Assembly: GCA_964546125.1 (NCBI GenBank)
Contig: CAZJIS010000005.1
Location: 1 to 46,121, forward strand
Source of the DNA: Phil1 sp964546125
GTDB taxonomy: Bacteria > Bacillota > Clostridia > Christensenellales > CAG-138
Reading direction: 5' to 3'
Length of the DNA stretch: 46,121 bases
Shown here one piece after another: positions 15,773-23,311 of this stretch (position 1 is the first letter of the stretch; each line of letters starts with the position of its first letter). Made by a program: the position numbers and the translations under genes. The notes below the pieces were generated by a model. The model did no database searches, was not told the DNA's origin, and saw only the letters and a list, made by a program, of their open reading frames with translations.

Positions 15773-16648
15773 TTATTTGAGCTTGAAGGACACGACGGTG
15801 GCGTTTGTCTTATCGCGCCGCATTTCAAACAGGTTTTGCGCGAGCACAAAGGGCACGAAGCTTCTGTGCTTGAAGTTGCGCGCGTCAAAATCGGGGAACT
15901 TCTTGCTCAAAAGATCGGCGAGCTTGGCGGCATGGATCCAGCCGTCGTCGTCGGCATTCTCTTCGGCAAATTGAATCAGCGCGGCGGTGATGACCTTGAG
16001 GTCGGAGCCGGTCTGTTCCTCGGGTTCGCCCTCTTTTTCAAGGAGAGGCTCCTTCTCGGGCGGGCATTCTTTTTCGGGCAGGGGTTCCCTCTCGGCGGGC
16101 TTTGCGGCCTTTGCGGGGGCGGGCTTTGGCTTTTCCTCCGCGCCGTTGGTTTTTTTCTGCGGGGCGGGCTTTGGCGGCTGCTTCTTTGCGCGCGCGCTGT
16201 TGACGCTGTTCTGGTAGAGCAGGTCGAGGTAGGCGAATTTATTGCACGCGGAGATGAACGAACGCGGCGTTTTTTGCTCGCCCATGCCGAGCACATACAT
16301 TTCGCTCTCGCGAAGGCGCGCGGCGAGGCGCGTGAAGTCGCTGTCGGAAGAAACGATGCAGAATCCGCTCAGCCTCCCCGAGTAGAGCAGATCCATCGCG
16401 TCGATAATCAGCGACGAGTCGGAGGAGTTTTTGCCGCTCGCGTTGTTGTATTGCTGCACCGGCTGAAGGGAGTTGTCGAGGATGACATCCTTCCACGAGC
16501 TCATCTGCGAACTTGTCCAGTTGCCGTAAATGCGCTTGAAGATCACGTTGCCCAAGGCGTTGGCCTCGCTCAAAATGACCCCGATGTATTTGCTTGCGAT
16601 GTTCTCCGCATCGATGAGAACGGCAAGCTTCATTTCTTCTTTTTCCAT
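15773..16648 (-). CDS. NYN-domain (LabA/DUF88) RNase-like protein with C-terminal OST-HTH/LOTUS domain
   Basis: 291 residues from ATG at 16648 (AGGAG eight bases upstream); the upstream extension runs into the promoter. Residues ~7-150 form the PIN-like NYN fold with its acidic residues in LAVLIDAENIASKYIG, SLIIDAMDLLYSG and IVSSDSDFTRLAARLRE. A Pro/Lys/Glu-rich linker (~155-220) contains repeated PEKE-type words. Residues ~225-291 (VITAALIQFAEENADDDGW, LADLLSKKFPDFDARNF) look like an OST-HTH/LOTUS RNA-binding domain. Predicted to bind and perhaps cleave RNA. It is transcribed alone from the promoter at 16719-16747. Confidence 0.88.
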   Translation of the reverse strand: MEKEEMKLAVLIDAENIASKYIGVILSEANALGNVIFKRIYGNWTSSQMSSWKDVILDNSLQPVQQYNNASGKNSSDSSLIIDAMDLLYSGRLSGFCIVSSDSDFTRLAARLRESEMYVLGMGEQKTPRSFISACNKFAYLDLLYQNSVNSARAKKQPPKPAPQKKTNGAEEKPKPAPAKAAKPAEREPLPEKECPPEKEPLLEKEGEPEEQTGSDLKVITAALIQFAEENADDDGWIHAAKLADLLSKKFPDFDARNFKHRSFVPFVLAQNLFEMRRDKTNATVVSFKLK

Positions 16649-16718
16649 ATTTAATGCTCCTGTCGGCTGAAAGTTTTCCGAAAAACGGGCGATGATACGA
16701 TTGTTGCCATCTTTTTTT

Positions 16719-16747
16719 ATTATAACACGCAAAGCGGCAAATGGGAA
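16719..16747 (-). promoter_or_regulatory. Promoter of the NYN gene
   Basis: Minus-strand TTCCCA (16742-16747), 17-bp spacer, extended -10 TGTTATAAT with TATAAT at 16719-16724. The start codon is 71 bp downstream. Confidence 0.65.
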
Positions 16748-16784
16748 AAAAGAATGCGCGGCCGCGGGCTTTGGGCGGCGAAGG

Positions 16785-16813
16785 TTTACAGGCCCGGCCG
16801 ATTATGCTATATT
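16785..16813 (+). promoter_or_regulatory. Promoter of the GntR-family gene
   Basis: TTTACA at 16785-16790, 17-bp spacer, TATATT at 16808-16813; start codon at 16857. Confidence 0.65.
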
Positions 16814-16825
16814 TAATTGGTTAAA
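16812..16825. promoter_or_regulatory. Small inverted repeat, possible GntR autoregulatory operator
   Basis: TTTAA-TTGG-TTAAA overlaps the end of the -10 box and the probable transcription start of the GntR gene, a place where an autorepressor would act. Short and AT-rich, so chance is possible. Confidence 0.3.
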
Positions 16826-16856
16826 CTCATCGTTTTTCGGAAAGGGGGAGGCCAAC

Positions 16857-17531
16857 ATGACGGGTCAGCTGGACATCGGCGATATCGTCCTTCTCAAGGA
16901 CAGGGTCTACGGCACGATCAAAACACAGATCATGCTCGGGCATTACAAGCCGGGGGATAAGCTCAACATCGTGGATATCGCCGCGCAGATGAACATCAGC
17001 TGCGCGCCCGTGCGCGAGGCGCTGAGCATGCTTAGCAAGGATGGGCTCGTAGGCCTGCCCCCGCACAAGAAGCCGTTCGTCACCGAGCCCGATGCAGAGG
17101 ATTGGCAGGCGAGCATGGATATTCGCAAAATGCTCGAGCCCTACGTCGCGCGCCTGAGCGCCCCCCACATATCGCAGGCGAGCATTGAAGAAGTGCGCCG
17201 CAAGCAGCTCTATGTGCTCGAACACCCGGATGACGAGGTGGCCTATGTCGAATCCGACATGGTGCTGCATCAGCTTCTTTGCGAAAACGCCGGCTCAAAG
17301 CTTCTGTGGGATACGCTCAATCTCGTCAAGACCTATACGCTTCGCATGCGCTATTCGATCGAGCGCTCGCTCACCGACTCCGCCGCGCGGCGGGAGGTGC
17401 GCCTTTGCTCGACGCACGAGCACATCGCCATTCTCGAAGCACTTGAAACGCGCGACCCCGAGCGCGCCTATGCGGCGGTGCTCGCCCATATCGAACGCTG
17501 CATCGAGCGGGACCGGCTCTATCTCGCCTGA
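16857..17531 (+). CDS. GntR-family regulator, FadR (FCD) subfamily
   Basis: 224 residues from ATG at 16857 with AAAGGGGGAGG upstream; the frame extends to 16692 but across the promoter. Winged helix at ~10-75 (VYGTIKTQIMLGHYKPGDKL, SCAPVREALSMLSKDGLV) and all-helical FCD ligand domain at ~85-220 with possible metal/ligand residues in ESDMVLHQLL and THEHIAILEAL. FCD regulators usually sense small organic acids. No obvious catabolic partner is adjacent: its downstream neighbour is a 42-residue protein, so its regulon cannot be inferred from the window beyond self-control. Confidence 0.9.
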   Translation: MTGQLDIGDIVLLKDRVYGTIKTQIMLGHYKPGDKLNIVDIAAQMNISCAPVREALSMLSKDGLVGLPPHKKPFVTEPDAEDWQASMDIRKMLEPYVARLSAPHISQASIEEVRRKQLYVLEHPDDEVAYVESDMVLHQLLCENAGSKLLWDTLNLVKTYTLRMRYSIERSLTDSAARREVRLCSTHEHIAILEALETRDPERAYAAVLAHIERCIERDRLYLA

Positions 17532-17610
17532 AAAGCTTTTTTTATTCACCGCGGTTGGTATCGCATGCTTTGGCGCATACTCGGAGCATCAACGACCGGG
17601 AGGCTGCGGC

Positions 17611-17739
17611 ATGCAAAACGAGGGCGATGCGGATTTTGCGCAAAACGACTGGATGGACGCTTCGGCGCAGGGTTACGATTTGATGATGCTCGCCTGTTTT
17701 ACGGGTGATGGAATCGATTTTGATTTCGACGAGGCTTAG
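17611..17739 (+). CDS. Hypothetical 42-residue acidic protein
   Basis: ATG at 17611 with GGGAGG seven bases upstream and a TAG at 17737-17739; a strong hairpin follows within seven bases. The peptide is rich in Asp and Met (DADFAQNDWMDAS, GDGIDFDFDEA), has one Cys and strongly acidic ends, no transmembrane segment and no recognised domain. It may be co-transcribed with the GntR gene 79 bp upstream. The ribosome binding site and terminator favour a real gene; conservation is needed for certainty. Confidence 0.5.
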   Translation: MQNEGDADFAQNDWMDASAQGYDLMMLACFTGDGIDFDFDEA

Positions 17740-17745
17740 ATCATA

Positions 17746-17790
17746 CATATGCTGCAAGCGGCGCGCCTTCGGGCGCGCCGCTTGCATATG
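17746..17790. terminator. Long hairpin terminator with UUCG loop
   Basis: CAAGCGGCGCGCC (17755-17767) pairs perfectly with 17772-17784 around a TTCG tetraloop, and CATATG at 17746-17751 pairs with 17785-17790 after a three-base bulge. It lies between convergent genes (stop 17739 plus; stop 17795 minus). No T tract follows on either strand, so it may act mainly as a 3'-end stabiliser or symmetrical terminator. Confidence 0.7.
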
Positions 17791-17794
17791 GGTG

Positions 17795-18652
17795 TCAAAG
17801 AAGCGGCGGAGCCGGGTTTTTGAGAAGGAGCCTGCGTTCCAGCATATCCGCAATGCCCTCGAGCCAATCGCCCGCGAACAGCTCGATCATGCCGTCGTCG
17901 CAGGCGGCGGCGAGCTTCGGGTCGATGGGGAGGCTTGCCGTGTCGGCGATCTTGAGGCGTTCGGCGGTCTCATCGAGGCGGCTTTCGCCAAATGGGCGGA
18001 TGCGGCGGCCGCAATCGGGGCAATCGACATAGCTCATGTTCTCCACAAGCGCGAGCACCGGCACATTCATCAGCGCCGCCATGTTCACGGCCTTTTCAAC
18101 GATCATGCCCACGAGCTGCTGCGGCGTGGTCACGATCACGATGCCGTCGATGGGGATCGATTGGAATACCGTGAGCGGCACATCGCCCGTGCCCGGCGGC
18201 ATGTCGATGAACATCACGTCCACATCGCCCCAAATGACATCCGTCCAAAACTGCTTCACCGCGCCCGCGATCACCGGGCCGCGCCACACGACGGGCTGCG
18301 TGTCATCCTCAAGCAGCAGGTTTACGCTCATCACCGGGATGCCGGTTTTCGTTAAAACGGGGTAAAGGCCATCCTCCGAGCCCTGCGCTTTCTCGGTCAC
18401 ATGAAAAGCCCGGGGAATCGAGGGGCCGGTCATGTCCGCATCGAGCACGGCGCTCTTGAAGCCGCGGCGCTTCATTATCACCGCCAGCAAAGAGGTGACC
18501 ATCGATTTTCCTACGCCGCCCTTGCCGCTCACCACGCCCACCACATGGCGGATGCTGCTCATCCTGTGCGGTTCCTCACGGAAATCCGTCTTCTCGCGCG
18601 AGGGGCAGTTCTGGGCGCAGGAGGCGCAGTCATGGTTGCATTGTTCGCTCAT
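17795..18652 (-). CDS. Mrp/NBP35-type P-loop ATPase, Fe-S cluster carrier
   Basis: 285 residues from ATG at 18652 (an in-frame GTG nine bases earlier is possible). N-terminal CX3CX2CX3C (Cys5, 9, 12, 16), deviant Walker A GKGGVGKS (43-50), ADMTGPSIPRAF, MPPGTGDVPLTVFQ, and a CPDCG pair near residue 210 that in this family holds the bridging cluster between two subunits. It assembles or transfers [4Fe-4S] clusters, so clients could include the Fe-S old-yellow-enzyme and aconitase X encoded elsewhere in the window. The N-terminal Cys cluster is the NBP35-like form, not found in all bacterial Mrp proteins. Confidence 0.93.
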   Translation of the reverse strand: MSEQCNHDCASCAQNCPSREKTDFREEPHRMSSIRHVVGVVSGKGGVGKSMVTSLLAVIMKRRGFKSAVLDADMTGPSIPRAFHVTEKAQGSEDGLYPVLTKTGIPVMSVNLLLEDDTQPVVWRGPVIAGAVKQFWTDVIWGDVDVMFIDMPPGTGDVPLTVFQSIPIDGIVIVTTPQQLVGMIVEKAVNMAALMNVPVLALVENMSYVDCPDCGRRIRPFGESRLDETAERLKIADTASLPIDPKLAAACDDGMIELFAGDWLEGIADMLERRLLLKNPAPPLL

Positions 18653-18718
18653 TTGCTTCACCGCTTTCCTGTTTTTCGCGTTTTTGCCGGTCGCGGCCGC
18701 GATCGGCGCTTACAGCAT

Positions 18719-18747
18719 AGCATAGCACGTTGCGGCCCCCCGCGCAA
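18719..18747 (-). promoter_or_regulatory. Candidate promoter of the Mrp gene
   Basis: Minus-strand TTGCGC (18742-18747), 17-bp spacer, TATGCT (18719-18724), the latter repeated immediately downstream. Moderate match only. Confidence 0.4.
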
Positions 18748-18787
18748 CGCGGGCCGTGCGCGTCCCCCCCCAAAAAAAATACGGGGC

Positions 18788-18816
18788 TTGCATACCGGGC
18801 GCCAAGGGCATATAAT
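18788..18816 (+). promoter_or_regulatory. Promoter of the FMN riboswitch-ribU transcript
   Basis: TTGCAT (18788-18793), 17-bp spacer, perfect TATAAT (18811-18816); the riboswitch begins about nine bases later, consistent with a start near 18823. Confidence 0.8.
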
Positions 18817-18824
18817 AGAACTTG

Positions 18825-18955
18825 CTTCGGGGGTGGTGCGATTCCACACCGGCGGTGATGCGGCATTGGCCGACGAGCCCGCGAACCGGCGTTTTGCGCC
18901 GGCCGAGCCGGTGAGATCCCGGAGCCGACGGTACAGTCCGGATGAGAGAGGCACG
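18825..18955 (+). ncRNA. FMN riboswitch (RFN element)
   Basis: Conserved RFN blocks occur in order: a GGGTGGTGCGATTCCACACC hairpin, CGGCGGTGATGCGG, GAGCCCGCGA with the variable GCCGG-type hairpin, CCGGTGAGATCCCGGAGCCGAC, then GGTACAGTCCGGATGAGAGAGG. It binds flavin mononucleotide. With the terminator at 18976-19007 it should stop transcription of ribU and the following gene when FMN is plentiful. Confidence 0.95.
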
Positions 18956-18975
18956 CTTTTTTAGGAGCGCTTTTA

Positions 18976-19007
18976 CCCCCTGCGGCATTGCAGGGGTTAT
19001 TTTTTTG
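18976..19007 (+). terminator. Riboswitch expression-platform terminator
   Basis: CCCCTGC (18977-18983) pairs with 18990-18996 over a GGCATT loop, followed by TTATTTTTTT. It lies between the RFN element and the ribU ribosome binding site (AAAAGGAGG), fitting transcription attenuation. Confidence 0.9.
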
Positions 19008-19029
19008 TTCCGGGAAAAGGAGGATACGA

Positions 19030-19623
19030 ATGAGAAACCCAAAGGTCGTAAAACTGGTTAAGATGGCGCTGTTGTGCGCCATGTCCCTCGCGCTGATGTA
19101 CCTCGTGCGCTTTCCGCTGATTTTGCCCTATCTTGAATATGACATGGCCGATGTGCCCATTCTCATCGGCGCGTTCCTCTACGGCCCCTGGGCGGGGCTT
19201 ACGCTCACGTCAATCGTTTGTTTTTTGCAGGCGGTGACGGTTTCCTCCGGCAGCGGCTGGATCGGCGGCGCGATGCACTTTTTTGCGACCGGCGCCTTCG
19301 TGATTGTGGCGGGCCTTCTCTACCGCAGGCGGCACACGCTGCGCGGCGCGCTCGAGGGGCTCGTCGCGGGTTCGCTCGCGATGATCGCGGTGATGGTCCC
19401 GCTCAATTACTATATTTCCCCGCTGTTTTTCGCGGGCAGCGCCATGAGCTATGAGGAGGCGCAGGCGCTCGTGTGGAGCATCATTTGGAGCTTCGTCGCC
19501 TTCAACGCCGCGAAGGCCGGCATCAACTCCGCCGTGACCTACCTCATCTATAAGCCCGTGTCGAAGCTTTTCAAAAAAGAGTTTCACCTGCGCAAAAAGG
19601 AAAACGGCAGTGTTCCCGAATAA
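19030..19623 (+). CDS. ribU: ECF transporter substrate-binding component for riboflavin
   Basis: 197 residues; ATG at 19030 with AAGGAGG upstream. Five to six hydrophobic helices, with the first after a short basic N terminus (MALLCAMSLALMYLVRFPLIL), then YLEYDMADVPILIGAFLYG and AGLTLTSIVCFLQA, both typical of RibU. The C-terminal tail is basic (KPVSKLFKKEFHLRKK). RibU captures riboflavin and works with a shared EcfA-A'-T energising module encoded elsewhere. The upstream FMN riboswitch confirms the vitamin specificity. Confidence 0.95.
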   Translation: MRNPKVVKLVKMALLCAMSLALMYLVRFPLILPYLEYDMADVPILIGAFLYGPWAGLTLTSIVCFLQAVTVSSGSGWIGGAMHFFATGAFVIVAGLLYRRRHTLRGALEGLVAGSLAMIAVMVPLNYYISPLFFAGSAMSYEEAQALVWSIIWSFVAFNAAKAGINSAVTYLIYKPVSKLFKKEFHLRKKENGSVPE

Positions 19624-19647
19624 GCGCGAACGGGCGCAAGGGGCTAT

Positions 19648-20622
19648 ATGGATGCGGCCGTAAGGCGCGCGCAGGCGCAGGCGCTTTTCGGGCTTTGCGG
19701 CGCGCGCTGCACGCCTTTGCGCCGCAATGAGAACGACATTTCGCTGCTTGAAGCCCAGGACCGTTATGCGCTGCGCATCCACGCCCCGGCCCCGGGCTTC
19801 GAGCCGCTGCCGCTGTGCAAGGCGACCCCCGCCGCGCAGCGCGAAGCCGAAACGGCGCTCCTTCTTGAACTCCGCGAGGCGGGTTTTTGCGTGCAAAGGC
19901 CCGTTCCCGCTACAAACGGCGAACTCGTGCCGAAGCTTGCGGATGGCACGCCGGTCACGCTGCTGAGCTGGCTTGCGGGAGAGAGCTTCGATATCCTCTT
20001 TCCCGACGGGGATGTTCCCGACGCCGCGGCCTATGCCGTGGGCGCGCTTGCGGGGCGGCTCAATGTTGTTATGGCGCGGCTTGCGCCGCGTTTTTCATGC
20101 GTGCGCCCGCGTTATGGGGAGAATGTCGTCCCCCTCCTCGCGCAGCGGTTTGAAAAGGCGCGTTCGCTTGGCGTACTCGAAGAAAAGCATCTCTCAGCTT
20201 TGCGCGGCGCGCTTGCGGCCCTTGGCCCGCGCATGCGCGAGGCGGAGGGGGAAACCGGCCTTGGCCTCTGCCACGCGGACCTCTCGCCGGGCAACTTCAT
20301 CTTAAACGGCGCGGCAGTTTCGCCCATCGATTTTTCGCTTGCGGGCATCGCAAGCCCCTACCTTGACCTTGCGAGCTTGCTTGCCAATTTTACGCGGCCG
20401 CGCGTGCGCGGGCAGCTCCTTGCGGGCTTCGAAGCGGGGTATGGCAAAAGGGCGCAGCTTCGGCTTGCTGAGCCTTACTACGCCCTCTTAATTATGCTGT
20501 TCATCGCGCTGCGCTACCGCGAAGCAAAAGATTGGGATTGGTTTCCCATTTCGCTTTCGCGCTGGAGCGAGGGCTGCTTTTTGCCGCTCGCCTCGGGCGA
20601 GGCGTTCTTAGGCCCTTTCTAA
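19648..20622 (+). CDS. APH/choline-kinase-fold small-molecule kinase
   Basis: 324 residues; ATG at 19648 with AAGGGG just upstream, 24 bp after ribU and so probably under the same riboswitch. The kinase-like C lobe has the catalytic loop LCHADLSPGNFIL and the metal-binding VSPIDFSLAG, as in aminoglycoside phosphotransferase, homoserine kinase II and methylthioribose kinase. The N lobe carries YALRIHAP and a REAETALLLELREAGF helix. Residues ~290-310 (YYALLIMLFIALRYREAKDWDW) are hydrophobic/aromatic. Substrate unknown; a flavin, nucleoside or other vitamin-linked alcohol is suggested by the operon. Its last 15 bases overlap the 3' end of the purine nucleoside phosphorylase gene on the other strand. 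Confidence 0.8.
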   Translation: MDAAVRRAQAQALFGLCGARCTPLRRNENDISLLEAQDRYALRIHAPAPGFEPLPLCKATPAAQREAETALLLELREAGFCVQRPVPATNGELVPKLADGTPVTLLSWLAGESFDILFPDGDVPDAAAYAVGALAGRLNVVMARLAPRFSCVRPRYGENVVPLLAQRFEKARSLGVLEEKHLSALRGALAALGPRMREAEGETGLGLCHADLSPGNFILNGAAVSPIDFSLAGIASPYLDLASLLANFTRPRVRGQLLAGFEAGYGKRAQLRLAEPYYALLIMLFIALRYREAKDWDWFPISLSRWSEGCFLPLASGEAFLGPF

Positions 20623-21429
20623 AAAGCGCATGACGAGCGCCGAAAAATGGGGCCTTGCGCGCGCGCCCTCCTCGATGACTTCCTCCTCGGTGACGCGGTT
20701 GTCAAAAAGCCCGGCCGCATAGTTGCACAAAAGCGAAAGGCCGAGCGTGCGCATGCCGCAATGTGCGGCGGCAATGCTTTCCGGCACGGTGGACATGCCC
20801 ACCGCGTCCCCGCCGAGCATGCGAAACGCGCGCACCTCCGCGTGCGATTCAAACTGCGGGCCGAGGGCGTTCGCATAAACGCCCTCGCGCACGGCAAAGC
20901 CCAATTCCCGCGCCGCGTCCTTTGCAAGGGCGCGGTATTTTGCATCGAACACCTCGCCCACATCGGGGAAGCGCACGCCGAATTCCGGAATGTTCGGCCC
21001 GACAAGCGGGCTTGCCTGCGAAAAATTGAGGTAGTCGCTAAGGAGCATCACCTCGCCGATCTTAAAATCGGTGTTGAGGATGCCCGCGGCGTTCGTCACC
21101 ACGAGCGAGTGCGCGCCAAGCAGCCGCGCCACCCGCACCGGGAAGGCGATCTCCTGCGGTTCATAGCCTTCATAGCGGTGCATGCGCCCCTGCATCACCA
21201 TCACTCGCTTGCCGCACAGCGTGCCCAAGATCAGCATGCCCCTGTGCCCCGGCGCGGTCGACGCGTGAAAACCCGGTATGTCGGCATACGGTATTTCGAC
21301 CCTCTCCTCCACAAGCTCGCCGAGGAAACCGAGCCCCGAGCCGAGGATCAAAAGAAACGCCGGCTCGATCGCCGTTTTGCCGCGGATCGTCTCCGCCGCG
21401 CGCAGGTAGTCTTCATAGGCGTAGAACAC
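20608..21429 (-). CDS. Purine nucleoside phosphorylase I
   Basis: 273 residues from GTG at 21429, where AAAGGAG lies six bases upstream; longer frames run into the repeat at 21471. Signatures of trimeric inosine-guanosine phosphorylase: LILGSGLGFLGELVE (phosphate-binding Ser), APGHRGMLILGTLCGK, MQGRMHRYEGY, VVTNAAGILN, GPQFESHAEVRAFRMLGGDAVGMSTVPE and SLLCNYAAGL with the base-binding Asn. It splits purine (deoxy)nucleosides with phosphate. No pyrimidine or deoxyribomutase genes are nearby. Convergent with the kinase gene and overlapping it by 15 bp. Confidence 0.94.
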   Translation of the reverse strand: MFYAYEDYLRAAETIRGKTAIEPAFLLILGSGLGFLGELVEERVEIPYADIPGFHASTAPGHRGMLILGTLCGKRVMVMQGRMHRYEGYEPQEIAFPVRVARLLGAHSLVVTNAAGILNTDFKIGEVMLLSDYLNFSQASPLVGPNIPEFGVRFPDVGEVFDAKYRALAKDAARELGFAVREGVYANALGPQFESHAEVRAFRMLGGDAVGMSTVPESIAAAHCGMRTLGLSLLCNYAAGLFDNRVTEEEVIEEGARARPHFSALVMRFLERA

Positions 21430-21470
21430 GGTTTTCTCCTTTACGCGGATTCTATCCCTGCACTCCACCC

Positions 21471-21590
21471 GGGTTCTTAGGGCCTTTGGCCCTAAGCGGG
21501 AGCTTGAGGGCGGGGCCCTCAACGTACCCCTGGGTTCTTAGGGCCTTTGGCCCTAAGCGGGAGCTTGAGGGCGGGCCCTCAACGTACCCC
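21471..21590. repeat. Two tandem copies of a 61-bp double-hairpin element
   Basis: Copy 1 at 21471-21531 and copy 2 at 21532-21590 are nearly identical (copy 2 lacks one G). Each contains two inverted repeats: TTAGGGCC-ttt-GGCCCTAA and a TTGAGGGC...GCCCTCAA stem. Together they fill the gap between the purine nucleoside phosphorylase start and the acyl-CoA ligase stop. The structure resembles REP/PU-type or small non-autonomous elements and may terminate or protect the ligase mRNA, though no T tract follows. Confidence 0.9.
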
Positions 21591-21604
21591 GCGATAAGTC
21601 CCCC

Positions 21605-23311
21605 TCAGCCGGCCTTGCTGAATTCTTCTTCCTCGAGCACGCGGTAGGCGACCTTGCCCACGAGGGTCTTGGGCAGGTCGGGGCGGAACTCGATGTCGTA
21701 GGGCAGGGCATATTTAGCGATGCGCTTGGCGCAATAGGCCAGCAGTTCTTTTTTGATCTCTTCGGAGGGGAGCACGCCGGGCTTGAGCACGACGAACGCC
21801 TTGACTTTTTGCATTTTAACGGGATCGGGCACGCCGATCACGCAGGAAACCTGCACATGCTCATGTGCGTCGAGTATGTTTTCCATCTGCGAGGGGTAGA
21901 CGTTGTAGCCCGAGGTCACGATCATGCGCTTGATGCGCTGGCGGAAATAGAGGAAGCCATCCGCATCCATTATGCCGAGGTCGCCCGTGTGCACCCATGT
22001 GAGGCCGTCCGCATGCTTTTGCAACGCGTTTGCGGTTTCCTCCGGCTGGTTGCAATATTCGATCATCACCGTGGGGCCTGCAAGGCAAATTTCGCCCTCC
22101 TCGCCATAGGGAAGCTCCTCTTGCGTGCCCACACGCACGATTTTATAGAACATATCCGGAAAGGGGATGCCTATGCTGCCCTCGCGGCTCATGTGGTAGG
22201 GGGTGAGGCAGCTCGCGGTCACACACTCGGTCGTGCCATAGCCTTCGCGCACCTCAACGGTTGATTTATGTGCGCGCAGGAATTTATCAAAGCGCTTTTT
22301 AAGCTCGATGGTGAGCGAATCGCCGCCCGAGAACACGCCCTTGAGGCTCGAAAGGTCGAGGTTTTCAAGCCCGTCAAGGCGCAAAAGCGCTTCGTAAAGC
22401 GTGGGCACGCCCGCGATAAAATGCGGCCTGTGCTTAGAAATGAGTTCGGCGTAGCTGCGCGGCGTGAAGCGCGGCACGAGGATGCAGCGCCCGCCGTTGA
22501 CGAGCATGGTGTGGATGCTCACCCCGAGGCCAAAGCCGTGGAACATCGGCATGATGGCAAGCATTTTGTCGCCCGGCGCGAACATCGGGTTCGCGGCCAC
22601 CACCTGCAGCGCGAGCGCGTTGAAGTTGAGGCTCGAGAGCAGAATGCCTTTGGTGACCCCGGTTGTGCCGCCGCTGTAGAGGATGACGGCGCCGTCCGCC
22701 GCCGCGGGGCGCGCGCGGTATTCACCCCGGAATTTACGCCCGGCGCGCAGAAAATCGCGCCAGAAAACGACGTCGGCGTCCTTGGGCACAGGCGCGATCT
22801 TACGGCCCTCGGTGAGCTTGTAGCCAAGCACCATCGCGGGGGAAAGCGCATCGGCGATAGAGGTGAGGATCAGCTTTTGAAGCTTCGTTTCATTGCGGAT
22901 GGCGGCGAATTTGCCGTAAAACTGGTCGAGCGTGATCGCGGCGACCGAACGGGAATCGTTGAGGTAGAAGGCGATTTCGCCCTCGCTCGAGAGCGGGTGC
23001 ACCATGTTGGAAACCGCGCCGATGAGGTTCAGGGCATAGAACATCGTGATCGTCTGCGGCGCGTTTGGCATGCATACACTCACGCGGTCGTTTGCGCGGA
23101 TGCCAAGGGCGCGCAGCGCCTTTGCGCAAAGGTGAATGGCCGCCACCGCCTCGCGGTAGCTTGTTTTCCTGCCCATGAAGTCATAGGCGATCGCATCCGG
23201 GTAGGTTTCGGCCACCTTTTCGAGGGCTTCGGCCATGGTAAGGTCGGGGTAATCGAGGCGCGCGGGAACGACGCCGTAAAAATGCAGCCAGGGGGCTTTG
23301 AGGCCGGCCAT
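21605..23311 (-). CDS. Acyl-CoA ligase (AMP-forming)
   Basis: 568 residues; ATG at 23311 shares one base with the upstream stop (TGATG), so translation is coupled. ANL superfamily core: P-loop YSGGTTGVTKGILLSS, GYGTTECVTAS, the ribose-binding Asp in VHTGDLGIMDADGF, hinge RQRIKRMI with SGYNVYPSQMENILD, and a C-terminal catalytic Lys in LPKTLVGKVAYR. It should activate a carboxylic acid, most likely a medium/long-chain fatty acid, to acyl-CoA. In this four-gene cluster it could supply the acyl donor for the serine-palmitoyltransferase-like enzyme or for N-acylation. Confidence 0.92.
   Translation of the reverse strand: MAGLKAPWLHFYGVVPARLDYPDLTMAEALEKVAETYPDAIAYDFMGRKTSYREAVAAIHLCAKALRALGIRANDRVSVCMPNAPQTITMFYALNLIGAVSNMVHPLSSEGEIAFYLNDSRSVAAITLDQFYGKFAAIRNETKLQKLILTSIADALSPAMVLGYKLTEGRKIAPVPKDADVVFWRDFLRAGRKFRGEYRARPAAADGAVILYSGGTTGVTKGILLSSLNFNALALQVVAANPMFAPGDKMLAIMPMFHGFGLGVSIHTMLVNGGRCILVPRFTPRSYAELISKHRPHFIAGVPTLYEALLRLDGLENLDLSSLKGVFSGGDSLTIELKKRFDKFLRAHKSTVEVREGYGTTECVTASCLTPYHMSREGSIGIPFPDMFYKIVRVGTQEELPYGEEGEICLAGPTVMIEYCNQPEETANALQKHADGLTWVHTGDLGIMDADGFLYFRQRIKRMIVTSGYNVYPSQMENILDAHEHVQVSCVIGVPDPVKMQKVKAFVVLKPGVLPSEEIKKELLAYCAKRIAKYALPYDIEFRPDLPKTLVGKVAYRVLEEEEFSKAG

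Noticed and set aside
21471..21590. CRISPR or insertion sequence remnant
   Set aside because: Only two abutting units with internal hairpins, no spacers, no transposase frame and no target-site duplication visible.
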